A stretch of DNA of 64,000 bases from Halarcobacter mediterraneus (GTDB lineage: Bacteria; Campylobacterota; Campylobacteria; Campylobacterales; Arcobacteraceae), in NCBI RefSeq assembly GCF_004116625.1, contig NZ_NXIE01000003.1, forward strand, positions 124,001 to 188,000, in the 5' to 3' direction. Shown here piece after piece: positions 1 to 9,141 of this stretch. The position numbers were made by a program, and so were the translations under genes. A model generated the notes under the pieces. That model was not told where the DNA came from and ran no database searches. It was given only the letters and a program-made list of their open reading frames with translations. Each line of letters begins with the position of its first letter. Positions within the stretch are counted from its first letter, which is position 1.

Positions 1-149
1 GCAATATCTCTTCCTAAGATATCATCAGTTGCAATAAATGTAGAGCTATTAGTTTCAATAATTTCATCATTATTTAACTTTTTATAGTTAACTTTTAATT
101 GGTTACTAAATTTTATTGCATTTATATATAATGATTCTTTTGAAAACAT
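1..149 (-). CDS. Hypothetical protein, N-terminal part only
   Basis: This is an open reading frame cut by the left edge of the window. It begins at an ATG (147-149, minus strand) preceded by a GAGG ribosome binding site about ten bases upstream. The visible 49 residues start MFSKESLYIN and show no signal peptide or motif that I recognise. It lies 15 bases downstream of the DUF374 acyltransferase gene on the same strand and is probably the next gene of the miaB operon. I do not assign a function. Confidence 0.6.
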   Translation of the reverse strand, partial: MFSKESLYINAIKFSNQLKVNYKKLNNDEIIETNSSTFIATDDILGRDI

Positions 150-164
150 TTTGAGCAAAACCTC

Positions 165-779
165 TTATTTCATAGCATTAACTAACATTTTTTCTCTTAT
201 TAACTCTTTTGCCTCTTGAACATCTAAACTACTAATATCTAAAGGTTCTTGAATAAAAAATTCTAATTTACCAAAAGGCTTAGGGACTATAAACTTATCC
301 CAAGAATTAAACTGCCAATATTTATTTGCTTTACAATTAAATATCAAAATTCTAGCATTACTCTTCTTTGATATTGCTACTATTCCATCTGCAACTGAAT
401 GCCTAGGACCTTTTGGCCCGTCTGGAGTAATTGCAATATCATTATTATTTTTCAATTCTTTAAGTGCTCCAATTAAAGCTTTTGCACCACCTCTGGTACT
501 TGAGCCCCTAATCGAGCCTATTCCTAAATACTCTACAGTTTTTGTTATAGCTTCTCCATCTTTGTGCTCACTAATCATAGCACTAACTCTACCAGATGGT
601 TTTAATTTTTGATAATTAAAAGGTTGCATTAAAAGCTCACCATGCCAAAAAGCCACAATAAAAGACTCTTTATCATTTATTTTTGGATGATGAAACTCTT
701 TTTTACTTGTAAAATATATAAATCTTACAAAAAGTTGTAAAAGAAAAGGAACAACTTTTGTAATCAAAAATAGTTTCAT
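165..779 (-). CDS. DUF374 lysophospholipid acyltransferase-family protein
   Basis: This 204-residue protein belongs to the DUF374 branch of the LPLAT acyltransferases, which are thought to transfer acyl chains to membrane lipids or lipid A-like substrates at the inner membrane. An N-terminal hydrophobic segment (about residues 5-25) would anchor it. The family signatures are visible: FWHGEL near residues 44-49, which carries the catalytic-type histidine, GSSTRGG near 92-98, and PDGPKGPRH near 118-126. The length is usual for the family. It follows miaB without any gap: its start ATG ends at 779 and the miaB stop begins at 780. They are probably co-transcribed. The family call is firm but the substrate is unknown. 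Confidence 0.85.
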   Translation of the reverse strand: MKLFLITKVVPFLLQLFVRFIYFTSKKEFHHPKINDKESFIVAFWHGELLMQPFNYQKLKPSGRVSAMISEHKDGEAITKTVEYLGIGSIRGSSTRGGAKALIGALKELKNNNDIAITPDGPKGPRHSVADGIVAISKKSNARILIFNCKANKYWQFNSWDKFIVPKPFGKLEFFIQEPLDISSLDVQEAKELIREKMLVNAMK

Positions 780-2093
780 TTATTTTACCAACTCACCTTT
801 TAATGCAGTTCTTGTTGCATCAATAATTTTAACATCAACAATCTGCCCTAAAAGTTCATCACTACCTTTTATAAATACTTGACAGTAATTATCTGTAAAA
901 CCTGCAATCTCACCATTAGGTTTAAGTGATTCAAATAAAACCTTAACAGTCTTTCCAATATTTTCACTCATTAATTCACTTTGATGAAGTTTATGTAACT
1001 CAATAACTTCTGTAAGTCTTGCACTTCCAATATCATCTGCAATTTCTAGGTCTTTGAATTCTAAAGCTTTTGTATTTGGTCTTGGAGAATATTTAAAATT
1101 AAATATTTGGTCAAATTTAACTTGTTTTATTACATCAATTGTATCTTCAAAATCCTCTTGAGTTTCCCCAGGGAAAGCCACAATTATATCTGTTGTAATT
1201 CTTACACCAGGAACCATATCTCTTATTTTTTTTGCTCTATTTAAAAACCACTCTTTTGTGTATCCTCTTTTCATCGCTTTTAAAACTTTTGTAGAACCAC
1301 TTTGTAAAGGCATATGAATACACTTAGATATTTTAGGGTTTCTTGCAAACTCTTCAATAAATTCATCATTCATATGCAATGGATGAGGAGAAGTAAATCT
1401 AATTCTTTCTAATCCATCTACTTTAGATACTTCTTGTAGAAGTTTAGTGAAACTTGTTCTCTCTCTTTTATCAGAGAACCTTCTACCATAAGAGTTTACA
1501 TTTTGTCCTAGTAAGGTTACTTCTTTAGCACCATTAGCTACATCTTTTTCAATTTGTGAAACAATCATTTCTGGAGGAATAGAGATTTCATCCCCTCTAG
1601 TTGCTGGAACAATACAATAAGTACACTCTTTATCACATCCTATTGAAATATTTACAGATGTTTTATATAAAGAGTGTGAAGAAGAAGCAAATTGATATGT
1701 TGAATCATCATAGTCTATATCAATTTCAACAGAACCTTTTTTATCTACAACATCTTTAATTTTTGAGATATTTCTTGCTCCTAAGACAAAGTCTACATAA
1801 GGAGCTCTTTTTATAATATCTTCTCCTAAGTGACTTGCAGTACAACCACATACACCGATTTTTGCATCTTTTTTCTTTTTTATATTAAACTGCCCTATTT
1901 CTGAAAATAGTTTTTGAACAGGCTTTTCTCTTACAGAACAGGTATTAATAATAATCAAATCAGCATCTTCCATTTGATCAGTTGTAGTATAATTTTTATG
2001 TTCTTTTAATTCAGAAATAATATGTTGACTGTCAGTGTCATTCATTTGACAGCCAAGGGTTTGTATAAATAGTTTTTTTTCTTGTTTACTCAT
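780..2093 (-). CDS. miaB: tRNA-2-methylthio-N6-dimethylallyladenosine synthase MiaB
   Basis: MiaB adds the 2-methylthio group to i6A37 in tRNAs reading codons that start with U, using two [4Fe-4S] clusters and S-adenosylmethionine. The 437-residue length is normal. The N-terminal UPF0004 domain has cluster cysteines C15 (TLGCQMND), C52 (NTCSVREK) and C84 (CGCTAS). The radical-SAM motif CX3CX2C lies at C153, C157 and C160 (GCDKECTYC). A C-terminal TRAM domain (about 370-437) should bind tRNA. It is the first gene of a short leftward operon with the DUF374 acyltransferase. A small HP0268-family gene lies 17 bases upstream on the same strand. Confidence 0.96.
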   Translation of the reverse strand: MSKQEKKLFIQTLGCQMNDTDSQHIISELKEHKNYTTTDQMEDADLIIINTCSVREKPVQKLFSEIGQFNIKKKKDAKIGVCGCTASHLGEDIIKRAPYVDFVLGARNISKIKDVVDKKGSVEIDIDYDDSTYQFASSSHSLYKTSVNISIGCDKECTYCIVPATRGDEISIPPEMIVSQIEKDVANGAKEVTLLGQNVNSYGRRFSDKRERTSFTKLLQEVSKVDGLERIRFTSPHPLHMNDEFIEEFARNPKISKCIHMPLQSGSTKVLKAMKRGYTKEWFLNRAKKIRDMVPGVRITTDIIVAFPGETQEDFEDTIDVIKQVKFDQIFNFKYSPRPNTKALEFKDLEIADDIGSARLTEVIELHKLHQSELMSENIGKTVKVLFESLKPNGEIAGFTDNYCQVFIKGSDELLGQIVDVKIIDATRTALKGELVK

Positions 2094-2110
2094 CTATTTT
2101 ATTCACTTTT

Positions 2111-2353
2111 TTATAAAGCATGTACCTCATACATGTATTCATCATCAGCCAATCCATACTTTACTTCTCTGAAATAAACATTGAACCCCACATCCTCTAA
2201 AGCATCTACTAAAGACATCATATCCTTATGAGAGTTATCTCTATCAAAATAGAATATTTTTTCACCACTTTTTTCTAACTCTTCTTTAATCTTGTCAAGT
2301 TGAACTTTTTTTGGCTTCTCTGTAAGTTCATTTCTTGCATATAGTAGTTCCAT
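2111..2353 (-). CDS. HP0268-family small protein, possible nuclease
   Basis: This 80-residue acidic cytosolic protein matches the Helicobacter pylori HP0268 family in length and layout: a charged N-terminus, the segment FYFDRDNSHKDMM around residues 35-47, and a closing YEVHAL. HP0268 itself has been described as a small Smr-like fold with nicking endonuclease and RNase activity. That activity is transferred here only by family. The family seems limited to the Campylobacterota, so it is a useful marker of the host. It lies between miaB and nusA, divergent from nusA. Confidence 0.8.
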   Translation of the reverse strand: MELLYARNELTEKPKKVQLDKIKEELEKSGEKIFYFDRDNSHKDMMSLVDALEDVGFNVYFREVKYGLADDEYMYEVHAL

Positions 2354-2410
2354 TTATATAACCTTTTTATTTTTAATTAGCTAAATAGTTTATCTTAAAA
2401 TTGCTTTAAC

Positions 2411-2437
2411 TTGTATAAAAGATGTTTATGTTATAAT
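2411..2437 (+). promoter_or_regulatory. Candidate nusA promoter
   Basis: A perfect TATAAT lies at 2432-2437, with TTGTAT at 2411-2416 and a somewhat short 15-base spacer. It sits in the divergent gap between the HP0268-like gene and nusA. Transcription would begin near 2444, downstream of the longest possible nusA start at 2411, which supports the ATG at 2504 as the true start. Confidence 0.5.
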
Positions 2438-2503
2438 ATTGTTCTACTCTACATTGAAAATCAAGAACATCACATTTCAATGTCAAAAATAAAGAAGGTA
2501 ACG

Positions 2504-3664
2504 ATGGATAAAATAATAGATATATTAGACTCTATTGCCTATGAAAAAGGCTTAAAAATAGAAGAGGTAGAAAATGCTTTGAAGGAAGCATTAATAAAAA
2601 CAGCCCAAAAAATGGTAGATGAGACATTAGTTTTTGATGCTAATATTGATAGAACAAATAAAAAATTAGAGCTTTCACAAAAGGTTGAAGTTGTACCTGA
2701 TGGAGATAGTAGAAGTTTAGGCTTAGATGAAGAAGGTAATAATATTAATCCTGAAAACTTTATTGAACTTTCTGAAGCAAAAGAGATTGATCCAGACCTT
2801 GAAGTAGGTGATACTGTTGACTATGATTTAGAATTTGAAAATATGGGTAGAAACGCTGCAACTATTCTACATAATAACTTTGAATATAGAATTCAAAGAC
2901 ACTTAGAAGAAAATCTTGTTAGCAAATATAAAAATAAAGTTGGAAAAACTATTACAAGTACTGTAACAAGAATTGATAGACAAGAAAATACTTTTGTAGA
3001 AATAGGTGAAGTAAAAGGAATGTTACCTAGAAAAAGCAGAATTAAAGGGGAGTCTTTTAAAGTAGGAGACACTGTAAAAGCTGTTGTAAAAAGTGTTAAT
3101 ATTGATAAAACAAATGGTTTAATAATTGAAATATCAAGAACAAGTCCAAAATTCTTAGAATCTCTTTTAAGACTAGAAGTACCTGAATTAAAAGACGAAG
3201 TTATTTCTGTTGAAGCAAGTGCTAGAATACCTGGGAGTAGAGCTAAAATTGCCCTTTCAACAAGTGATGCTTCTGTTGATCCAATTGGAGCAATTGTAGG
3301 AGTAAAAGGAGTAAGAATTTCAGCTGTATCAAAACAATTACATGGTGAAAACATTGATTGTGTAGAATACTCAGCTATTCCTGAAATGTTTATTTCAAGA
3401 GCATTATCTCCTGCTATTATTCAAAGTGTAAAAATTGAAAAACCTGCAGAGGGGAATGATAAAGGTAAAGCAATCGTTACTATTCCTAGTGATCAAAAAT
3501 CAAAAGCAATTGGAAAAGCTGGATTAAATATCAGACTTGCTTCTATGCTTACAAGATATGAAATTGAATTACAAGAAATAGAAGGTACAAGTTCATCAGA
3601 ATCAAATCAACAAGAAGCTGAAAAAACAACTGATACAGCAGGACTAGAGGCCTTATTTAAATAA
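2504..3664 (+). CDS. nusA: Transcription termination/antitermination factor NusA
   Basis: NusA binds RNA polymerase and modulates pausing, intrinsic termination and antitermination. I place the start at the ATG at 2504 (MDKIIDIL) because AAGAAGG lies just upstream at good spacing, a likely -10 box lies at 2432, and family members begin at this point. The longer frame from 2411 adds 31 unsupported residues. The 386-residue product has the N-terminal polymerase-binding domain, an S1 domain (about 130-200), and KH1 and KH2 domains (about 200-350). It lacks the acidic C-terminal repeats of E. coli NusA, as is usual in this phylum. Its stop overlaps the cysS start (TAATG), so the two are translationally coupled. 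Confidence 0.95.
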   Translation: MDKIIDILDSIAYEKGLKIEEVENALKEALIKTAQKMVDETLVFDANIDRTNKKLELSQKVEVVPDGDSRSLGLDEEGNNINPENFIELSEAKEIDPDLEVGDTVDYDLEFENMGRNAATILHNNFEYRIQRHLEENLVSKYKNKVGKTITSTVTRIDRQENTFVEIGEVKGMLPRKSRIKGESFKVGDTVKAVVKSVNIDKTNGLIIEISRTSPKFLESLLRLEVPELKDEVISVEASARIPGSRAKIALSTSDASVDPIGAIVGVKGVRISAVSKQLHGENIDCVEYSAIPEMFISRALSPAIIQSVKIEKPAEGNDKGKAIVTIPSDQKSKAIGKAGLNIRLASMLTRYEIELQEIEGTSSSESNQQEAEKTTDTAGLEALFK

Positions 3665-5064
3665 TGGGACTTTTTATATATGATTCTGTAAAAAAAGAAA
3701 AAGTAGAATTTAAACCTATAAAAAACAACGACGTAAAAGTTTATGTTTGTGGACCTACAGTGTATGATGATTCGCACTTAGGTCATGCAAGATCTGCAAT
3801 TGCTTTTGATATTTTACATAGAACACTTAAAGCAAATAATTATAATGTTACTATGACTAAAAACTTCACAGATATTGATGATAAAATCATCAAAAAAATG
3901 AATGATACAAATCAATCATTGGAAGAAATTACAAATCACTATATAAATGCATATAAAAACGATATGCAAACTTTAAATATTTTAGATAATACTTTAGAAC
4001 CAAAAGCAACACAAAATCTTGATGTGATGATTGAAATGATTGAAAATTTAATTGCTAAAGATATTGCCTATGCTACAAGTGACGGTATTTATTTTGATGT
4101 CTCAAAAGATAAAGAATATGGAAGTCTTTCAAAAAGAGCAAGTGATGAAAATTCACAAGCAAGAGTTGAGGCAAACAGTGAAAAAAGAAATTCAAGTGAT
4201 TTTGCCCTTTGGAAATTTGAAAAAGAAAATGATGTAAGTTTTGAAGCTTCTTTTGGGAAAGGAAGACCAGGATGGCATATTGAGTGTTCTGCTATGATTA
4301 ATAAACATCTTGCATACAAAAATGAAGAGTATCAAATTGATATTCATGGTGGAGGAGCTGACCTTCTATTCCCTCACCATGAAAATGAAGCTGCACAGAC
4401 AAGATGTTCATCAAAAGTTCATTTAGCTAAATACTGGATGCACAATGGTTTTGTAACAATTAATGGAGAAAAAATGAGTAAATCTTTAGGAAATTCATTT
4501 TTCTTAAAAGATATTCTAAAATCATACTCAGGAGAAGTTATAAGATTTTATCTTTTAACAGCTCAATATAGAACAAATTTTAATTTTAATGAAGAAGATT
4601 TAATTGCATCTAAAAAAAGACTTGATAAATTTTATAGAGTAAAAAAAAGAGTTTATGGATTAGGAAAATCTGCTGTCAACAAAGAACTTAAAGAAAATAT
4701 TATGAAAGCTTTAAATGATGATTTAAATACTGCTAAAGCTATTTCAGTAATAGATGAATATATAAATCTATCAAATGAAATCCTAGATAAAGAACCAAAA
4801 AACAAAAATATAAAAAAAGAACTAGTTTCAAGTTTTGAATTTATAAATGAAGTATTAGGAATTGGCTTTAATGATGCCTTCAAATACTTTCAATTTGGAA
4901 TTTCTCAAGAGAATATTGAAAAAATTGAACAATTAATCTTAAAAAGAAGTGAAGCAAAGAAAAACAAAGATTTTGAAACTGCTGACAAAATAAGAGAAGA
5001 ACTATCTTCACTAGAGATATCTATTATGGATACTCCTACTGGAACTGTTTGGGAAAAACTATAA
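3664..5064 (+). CDS. cysS: Cysteine--tRNA ligase
   Basis: This class I synthetase charges tRNA-Cys. The HIGH-type motif is SHLGH at residues 37-41 and the KMSKS motif is at 270-274. Zinc ligands include C29 (YVCGPTVYD), C208 (HIECSA) and the HHENE segment near 238-242. The 466 residues span the full Rossmann core, connective peptide and C-terminal anticodon-binding region. It overlaps nusA by one base and is followed by a gap with the lactate permease promoter. The call is secure. Confidence 0.97.
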   Translation: MGLFIYDSVKKEKVEFKPIKNNDVKVYVCGPTVYDDSHLGHARSAIAFDILHRTLKANNYNVTMTKNFTDIDDKIIKKMNDTNQSLEEITNHYINAYKNDMQTLNILDNTLEPKATQNLDVMIEMIENLIAKDIAYATSDGIYFDVSKDKEYGSLSKRASDENSQARVEANSEKRNSSDFALWKFEKENDVSFEASFGKGRPGWHIECSAMINKHLAYKNEEYQIDIHGGGADLLFPHHENEAAQTRCSSKVHLAKYWMHNGFVTINGEKMSKSLGNSFFLKDILKSYSGEVIRFYLLTAQYRTNFNFNEEDLIASKKRLDKFYRVKKRVYGLGKSAVNKELKENIMKALNDDLNTAKAISVIDEYINLSNEILDKEPKNKNIKKELVSSFEFINEVLGIGFNDAFKYFQFGISQENIEKIEQLILKRSEAKKNKDFETADKIREELSSLEISIMDTPTGTVWEKL

Positions 5065-5130
5065 TTTTCCCATAGTTCTTTCACTGCTACTAAACTAAAC
5101 ACTCTTTTTTGCTATTTTGATGTTACATTT

Positions 5131-5151
5131 AAATATCATAAAAATATCATA
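5131..5151 (+). repeat. 11-bp-phased direct repeat upstream of the lactate permease
   Basis: The decamer AAATATCATA occurs at 5131-5140 and again at 5142-5151, one helical turn apart, 45 to 65 bases before the permease start codon. Two half-sites on the same DNA face suggest an operator for a dimeric regulator. No regulator gene adjoins it, so the partner is unknown. Confidence 0.4.
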
Positions 5152-5195
5152 ACTTCTACATATTATTAACTCTTAATTATATCAAAGGAGTTAGT

Positions 5196-6887
5196 ATGGG
5201 AATTGGTACACAAGCACTATTTGCAGCATTACCAATATTTATTGCAGCTATTCTTTTAGTTGGTTTAAGGCTACCTGCAAAAAAAGCAATGCCTATTGTT
5301 TTTCTTACAACTACAGCAATTGCATATTTAGTTTGGGAAGTTACTTTTAATAGAATTTTAGCTTCATCAATACAAGGTCTACTTATTACAGTTGCGGTTT
5401 TATGGATTATTTTTGGTGCTATTTTACTATTAAATACACTTAAGCACTCTGGTGCAATTGCAGTAATTAGACAAGGGTTTAATAACATTAGTCCAGATAG
5501 AAGAGTTCAGGTTGTTATTATTGCTTGGCTATTTGGTTCATTTATTGAAGGTGCATCAGGATTTGGTACACCAGCAGCTATTGCAGCACCACTTTTAGTT
5601 GCAATTGGATTCCCTGCTATGGCGGCTGTTATGGTAGGGATGATGATTCAAAGTACACCTGTATCATTTGGTGCAGTAGGTACTCCTATTTTAATTGGTG
5701 TAAACAAAGGTTTAGATAGTGCAGCAATTGGAACAACACTAGAAGGTCTTGGTTCAAACTGGGAAGCTTATTTACAAGTAATTACAAGTGAAGTTGCGCT
5801 GACTCATGCAATTACGGGAACACTTATTCCACTATTCATGGTGATGATGTTAACAAGATTCTTTGGTAAAAATAAATCTTGGACTGAAGGTTTAAATATC
5901 ATTCCATTTGCTATTTTTGGTGGTCTTGCATTTACTATTCCTTATGCAATAACAGGTGTATTCTTAGGAGCTGAATTCCCATCATTAATTGGAGCATTAA
6001 TTGGTCTTCCTATTGTTGTATTTGCTGCAAAAAAAGGTTTTCTTTTACCAAAAACAAGTTGGGACTTTGCACCAAAAGAAGAGTGGCCTCTTCACTGGGT
6101 AAGTAAATTAGAATTAAAACTAGATGCAATGAGTACAAAGGCTGAAATGTCTTTAACTAAAGCTTGGATTCCATATGTATTAGTTGCTGTTATTCTTGTT
6201 ATTACAAGAGTTTCTGATGAAGCTAAAGCATTTGTAAAAGCTTTGGTTATTCCTTTTAAAGATATTATGGGTGAAGGTTTAGGATATGCAATTACTCCAT
6301 TATATTTACCAGGTGGTATCTTAGTATTTGTTGCACTTGTAACTTACTTTTTACATAAAATGGAATTTAAAGAGATGAAAGCTGCAATTGGTGAGTCTTC
6401 AAAAGTTATGCTTGGAGCTGGATTTGTTCTTATATTTACTATTCCATTAGTTAGAATTTTAATTAACTCAGGAGTTAATGAATCAGGGTTTGATTCTATG
6501 CCTGTTGCTATGGCAAATTTTGTTGCTACTTCAGTTGGTGATATTTATCCATTATTTGCTCCTATGGTTGGTGCATTAGGTGCATTTATTGCTGGAAGTA
6601 ATACAGTTTCTAATATGATGTTATCTCAATTTCAATTTGGTGTTGCAGATGCACTTGGAGTTTCAACTGCATTTATGATTGCACTACAAGCAGTTGGAGC
6701 AGCAGCTGGTAACATGATTGCTATTCACAATGTAGTTGCTGCAAGTGCTACTGTTGGTTTACTTGACCAGGAGGGTGAAACATTAAGAAGAACAATTATT
6801 CCTACAGTTTACTATTGTTTAGTAGCTGGCATCTTAGGTTTAATTGGAATGTATGTGCTAGGATTAGTTGACCCATTAATGAAATAA
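5196..6887 (+). CDS. lldP: L-lactate permease, LctP family
   Basis: This is a 563-residue polytopic inner-membrane protein with about 13 hydrophobic segments. It matches the lactate permease (LctP/LldP) family, which imports lactate and sometimes glycolate with protons. Family hallmarks are [12 protein letters not shown] near residues 119-130 and [10 protein letters not shown] near 466-475. The start is an ATG with an AAAGGAG ribosome binding site. It is a single-gene transcription unit: cysS lies upstream after 131 bases with an 11-bp-phased repeat, and a strong hairpin follows. No lactate dehydrogenase gene is in the window, so the substrate is inferred from the family. Confidence 0.92.
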   Translation: MGIGTQALFAALPIFIAAILLVGLRLPAKKAMPIVFLTTTAIAYLVWEVTFNRILASSIQGLLITVAVLWIIFGAILLLNTLKHSGAIAVIRQGFNNISPDRRVQVVIIAWLFGSFIEGASGFGTPAAIAAPLLVAIGFPAMAAVMVGMMIQSTPVSFGAVGTPILIGVNKGLDSAAIGTTLEGLGSNWEAYLQVITSEVALTHAITGTLIPLFMVMMLTRFFGKNKSWTEGLNIIPFAIFGGLAFTIPYAITGVFLGAEFPSLIGALIGLPIVVFAAKKGFLLPKTSWDFAPKEEWPLHWVSKLELKLDAMSTKAEMSLTKAWIPYVLVAVILVITRVSDEAKAFVKALVIPFKDIMGEGLGYAITPLYLPGGILVFVALVTYFLHKMEFKEMKAAIGESSKVMLGAGFVLIFTIPLVRILINSGVNESGFDSMPVAMANFVATSVGDIYPLFAPMVGALGAFIAGSNTVSNMMLSQFQFGVADALGVSTAFMIALQAVGAAAGNMIAIHNVVAASATVGLLDQEGETLRRTIIPTVYYCLVAGILGLIGMYVLGLVDPLMK

Positions 6888-6914
6888 ATATAAAGGCATT
6901 TAGCCTTTATATTT
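6886..6914 (+). terminator. Hairpin terminator after the lactate permease
   Basis: A perfect 12-base stem (6886-6897 with 6903-6914, loop ATTTA) begins within the stop codon of the permease gene. The following tract is A/T rich but lacks a long U run, so termination efficiency is uncertain. Confidence 0.65.
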
Positions 6915-7007
6915 AAAGATATCTCAATAATATAAATATTTGTTTAAAATTATATAAATACTTGAATCACAATAAAATAAAAAAGTTTTAATTGTTAAAA
7001 ATATAAG

Positions 7008-7092
7008 TGGTGCGGATGAGAGGACTCGAACCTCCACACCGTGAGGCACCAGATCCTAAGTCTGGCGTGTCTACCAATTTCACCACATCCGC
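7008..7092 (-). tRNA. tRNA-Leu (UAG)
   Basis: The reverse strand folds as an 85-base type II tRNA with encoded CCA (7008-7010). The acceptor GCGGATG pairs with CATCCGC. The anticodon stem CCAGA/TCTGG closes the loop CTTAGGA, giving anticodon UAG. A short variable arm, GGTTCGAGT in the T arm and the leucine discriminator A are visible. It is the last of four tRNAs in the array. Confidence 0.95.
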
Positions 7093-7154
7093 AAAAGTAT
7101 GTCATAAAGACAAAAAAAAAGATTAAGTTGCAACTACAACAAAATCTATAAAAG

Positions 7155-7231
7155 TGGCACGCCTGAAAGGATTCGAACCTTTGACCGCACGCTTAGAAGG
7201 CGTGTGCTCTATCCAGCTGAGCTACAGACGC
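7155..7231 (-). tRNA. tRNA-Arg (UCU)
   Basis: The reverse strand gives a 77-base tRNA with encoded CCA. The anticodon stem CACGC/GCGTG encloses CTTCTAA, so the anticodon is UCU, reading AGA/AGG. The acceptor GCGTCTG pairs with CAGGCGT with wobble pairs, and the discriminator is G. It is the third tRNA of the array. Confidence 0.95.
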
Positions 7232-7247
7232 AATTATAAATAAGAAA

Positions 7248-7325
7248 TGGGGTGGATAATGGGATTCGAACCCACGGCCCTCGGAACCACAACCCGATGC
7301 TCTAACCAGCTGAGCTATACCCACC
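7248..7325 (-). tRNA. tRNA-His (GUG)
   Basis: The reverse strand gives a tRNA with anticodon GUG in the loop TTGTGGT. The extra 5' G(-1) at 7325 faces the discriminator C, the hallmark of histidine tRNA. The acceptor GTGGGTA pairs with TATCCAC, and CCA is encoded. It is the second tRNA of the array. Confidence 0.95.
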
Positions 7326-7335
7326 ATTAATCAAA

Positions 7336-7413
7336 TGGTCGGGGCGAGAGGATTCGAACCTCCGGCCCCCTGGTCCCAAACCAGGTGCGCTAACCAGACT
7401 GCGCTACGCCCCG
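7336..7413 (-). tRNA. tRNA-Pro (UGG)
   Basis: The reverse strand gives a tRNA with anticodon UGG in the loop TTTGGGA between CCTGG and CCAGG. The acceptor CGGGGCG pairs with CGCCCCG, the discriminator is A, and CCA is encoded. It is the first tRNA behind the consensus promoter at 7448-7476. Confidence 0.95.
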
Positions 7414-7447
7414 TTACAACCACAATTTCTTTCGAAAAGTGGACGGA

Positions 7448-7476
7448 ATTATACTATATCTTTTTTGATTTGTCAA
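7448..7476 (-). promoter_or_regulatory. Consensus sigma-70 promoter of the tRNA operon
   Basis: On the minus strand a perfect TTGACA (7471-7476) is separated by exactly 17 bases from a perfect TATAAT (7448-7453). Transcription would start near 7441, about 28 bases before tRNA-Pro. A full-consensus -35 is unusual in this A/T-rich phylum and fits a stable-RNA operon. Confidence 0.88.
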
Positions 7477-7580
7477 GGGCTTTTCAAAAAAAATTCATTT
7501 TTTTTGAAATTTCTTTTTTTCTTTTTATATTTAGCAATTTTATACAATATTATTTGAACCTTTCTTGATATAATTTAATT

Positions 7581-8411
7581 ATGAGTAAATCAGAGCACAT
7601 TGTACATAATATAAAATTTTCAAAACCAAATTTAAATAAAGATATTGTTCTATATGAAGGTCACTTTAATCACTTCAACTATGATAAGCATGTTCATGAA
7701 GAATATACAATTAGTCTAATAGAAAAAGGACATATGAATGCTTTTTTAAAAGGCTTTAATCACAAATTCGACAAATCATCAATTATCACAATTAATCCAG
7801 ATGAAGTCCATGCTTGTAAAATTGCAGACAATGAAGAATATAAACATCATTCTCTTTATTTAAAACCTAATATTGTAAAAGAGATATTAAAACTTAATTT
7901 TAATAAAAAGCAATTATCTTTTTCTGATATTCACTTCTCAAATTCTTTTATTTATAACAAGTTATCTTTTTTAGTTAAACAAGAAAATATTTCTTATTTT
8001 AATACCTTTAGTTGGGAGTGTGAATTAATTGAAGTTGTAAATAGTATCTTACAAATAAATTCAAAAGCCACAGAGCCAATAGAACTACCTTCAAATCACT
8101 TATTGATAAAAAGAGTAAAAGAGTATCTTCATGATAACTTTTATATACAGATTTCATTAGATGATATTGCAAAAGAGTTTTCTATTTCTAAATATCATTT
8201 TTTGAGACTATTCAAAAAACATACATTTGTATCTCCACATGCATACTTAATGTTAGTAAGAGTTGAAAAGGCTAAACAATTTTTACAAAAAGGTCTTAGT
8301 ATAATTGATACTGCTTATATGTGTGGATTTAATGATCAAAGCCATTTAAATAAAAGATTCAAAGCAATAACAGGTTTAACTCCAGGAGAATATAAAAACT
8401 TCTTTAATTAG
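7581..8411 (+). CDS. AraC-family transcriptional regulator
   Basis: This 276-residue protein has an AraC-type cupin sensing domain (about residues 15-110, with the histidines of YDKHVHEEYT) and a C-terminal double helix-turn-helix (about 180-276, including SLDDIAKEFSISKYHFLRLFKK and the second helix DTAYMCGFNDQSHLNKRFK). It lies 46 bases upstream of azlC on the same strand, so it probably controls the AzlCD exporter. No ribosome binding site is evident, and a TATAAT at 7569-7574 ends just six bases before the ATG, so the mRNA may be leaderless. The ligand is unknown. Confidence 0.88.
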   Translation: MSKSEHIVHNIKFSKPNLNKDIVLYEGHFNHFNYDKHVHEEYTISLIEKGHMNAFLKGFNHKFDKSSIITINPDEVHACKIADNEEYKHHSLYLKPNIVKEILKLNFNKKQLSFSDIHFSNSFIYNKLSFLVKQENISYFNTFSWECELIEVVNSILQINSKATEPIELPSNHLLIKRVKEYLHDNFYIQISLDDIAKEFSISKYHFLRLFKKHTFVSPHAYLMLVRVEKAKQFLQKGLSIIDTAYMCGFNDQSHLNKRFKAITGLTPGEYKNFFN

Positions 8412-8457
8412 CAAGTTCATACAATACAAATACTTTTGATTTTGCTAATCTTCCAAA

Positions 8458-9141
8458 ATGAAAAATGAACTAAAAAATGGATTTATGGCAAATTTGCCAA
8501 TTAGTATAAGTGTTTTTACTTATGGAGCAGTATTAGGAATTATTTGTACATCAAAGGGTATAAGTTTTTTACAATTAGCTTTAATGAATATTTTTATATT
8601 TGCTGGGTCTGCACAATTTTTGATTGTTGATATGTTAAGTAGTCCTGTTAATATTTCTGTTGTTGTATGGAGTGCCCTACTTATTAATCTTCGTTATTTT
8701 TTAATAGGTGCTTCATTAAATGAGTTTTTTACAAATACAAGTTTAAAAAAAAGACTTTTTATTATGCACTTTGTAACAGATGAATCTTGGGCTGTAACAA
8801 TGAGTAAAAATAAAAAACAAGGAGTAAGTGTATTTTTTTTATTAGGAGGAGGTTTTTGTATTTTTATAGTTTGGTTTTTAGGAACTTTAAGTGGTTACTA
8901 CTTTGGAGAGTTTATTTCTAATCCTAAATTATATGGTTTAGATTTTGCTTTTTTAGCATTATTTACAGCAATTATCACAAGTATGTATAAAACAAAAAAT
9001 GATTTAATCATTTATCTTATCACAGCAATTATAGCTGTTTTACTAGAAAAACTTTTGGCAAATATGTCATATATAATATTTTCAGCTTTTATTGGCTCTT
9101 TTTTATATGTATATTTAAATAAAAGGCAAAATGATGAGTAA
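8458..9141 (+). CDS. azlC: AzlC-family branched-chain amino acid exporter subunit
   Basis: AzlC is the larger membrane subunit of a two-component exporter of branched-chain or related amino acids and analogues. The 227 residues contain about six hydrophobic segments. The family features FAGSAQF (about 47-53) and LINLRYFLIGASL (about 75-87) are visible. It follows the AraC-family gene and overlaps azlD by 11 bases, so the two subunits are translationally coupled. The transported substrate cannot be told from sequence. Confidence 0.9.
   Translation: MKNELKNGFMANLPISISVFTYGAVLGIICTSKGISFLQLALMNIFIFAGSAQFLIVDMLSSPVNISVVVWSALLINLRYFLIGASLNEFFTNTSLKKRLFIMHFVTDESWAVTMSKNKKQGVSVFFLLGGGFCIFIVWFLGTLSGYYFGEFISNPKLYGLDFAFLALFTAIITSMYKTKNDLIIYLITAIIAVLLEKLLANMSYIIFSAFIGSFLYVYLNKRQNDE

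Noticed and set aside
2893-3354. Open frame of 153 codons opposite nusA
   Set aside because: It lies entirely within nusA with no start signal or family match.
5131-5151. CRISPR-type repeats
   Set aside because: Only two short copies with a one-base gap; no spacers and no cas genes in the window.
7335-7568. Open frame of 77 codons across the tRNA-Pro gene
   Set aside because: It translates the antisense of tRNA-Pro and its promoter, and the product resembles a common tRNA-derived false protein.
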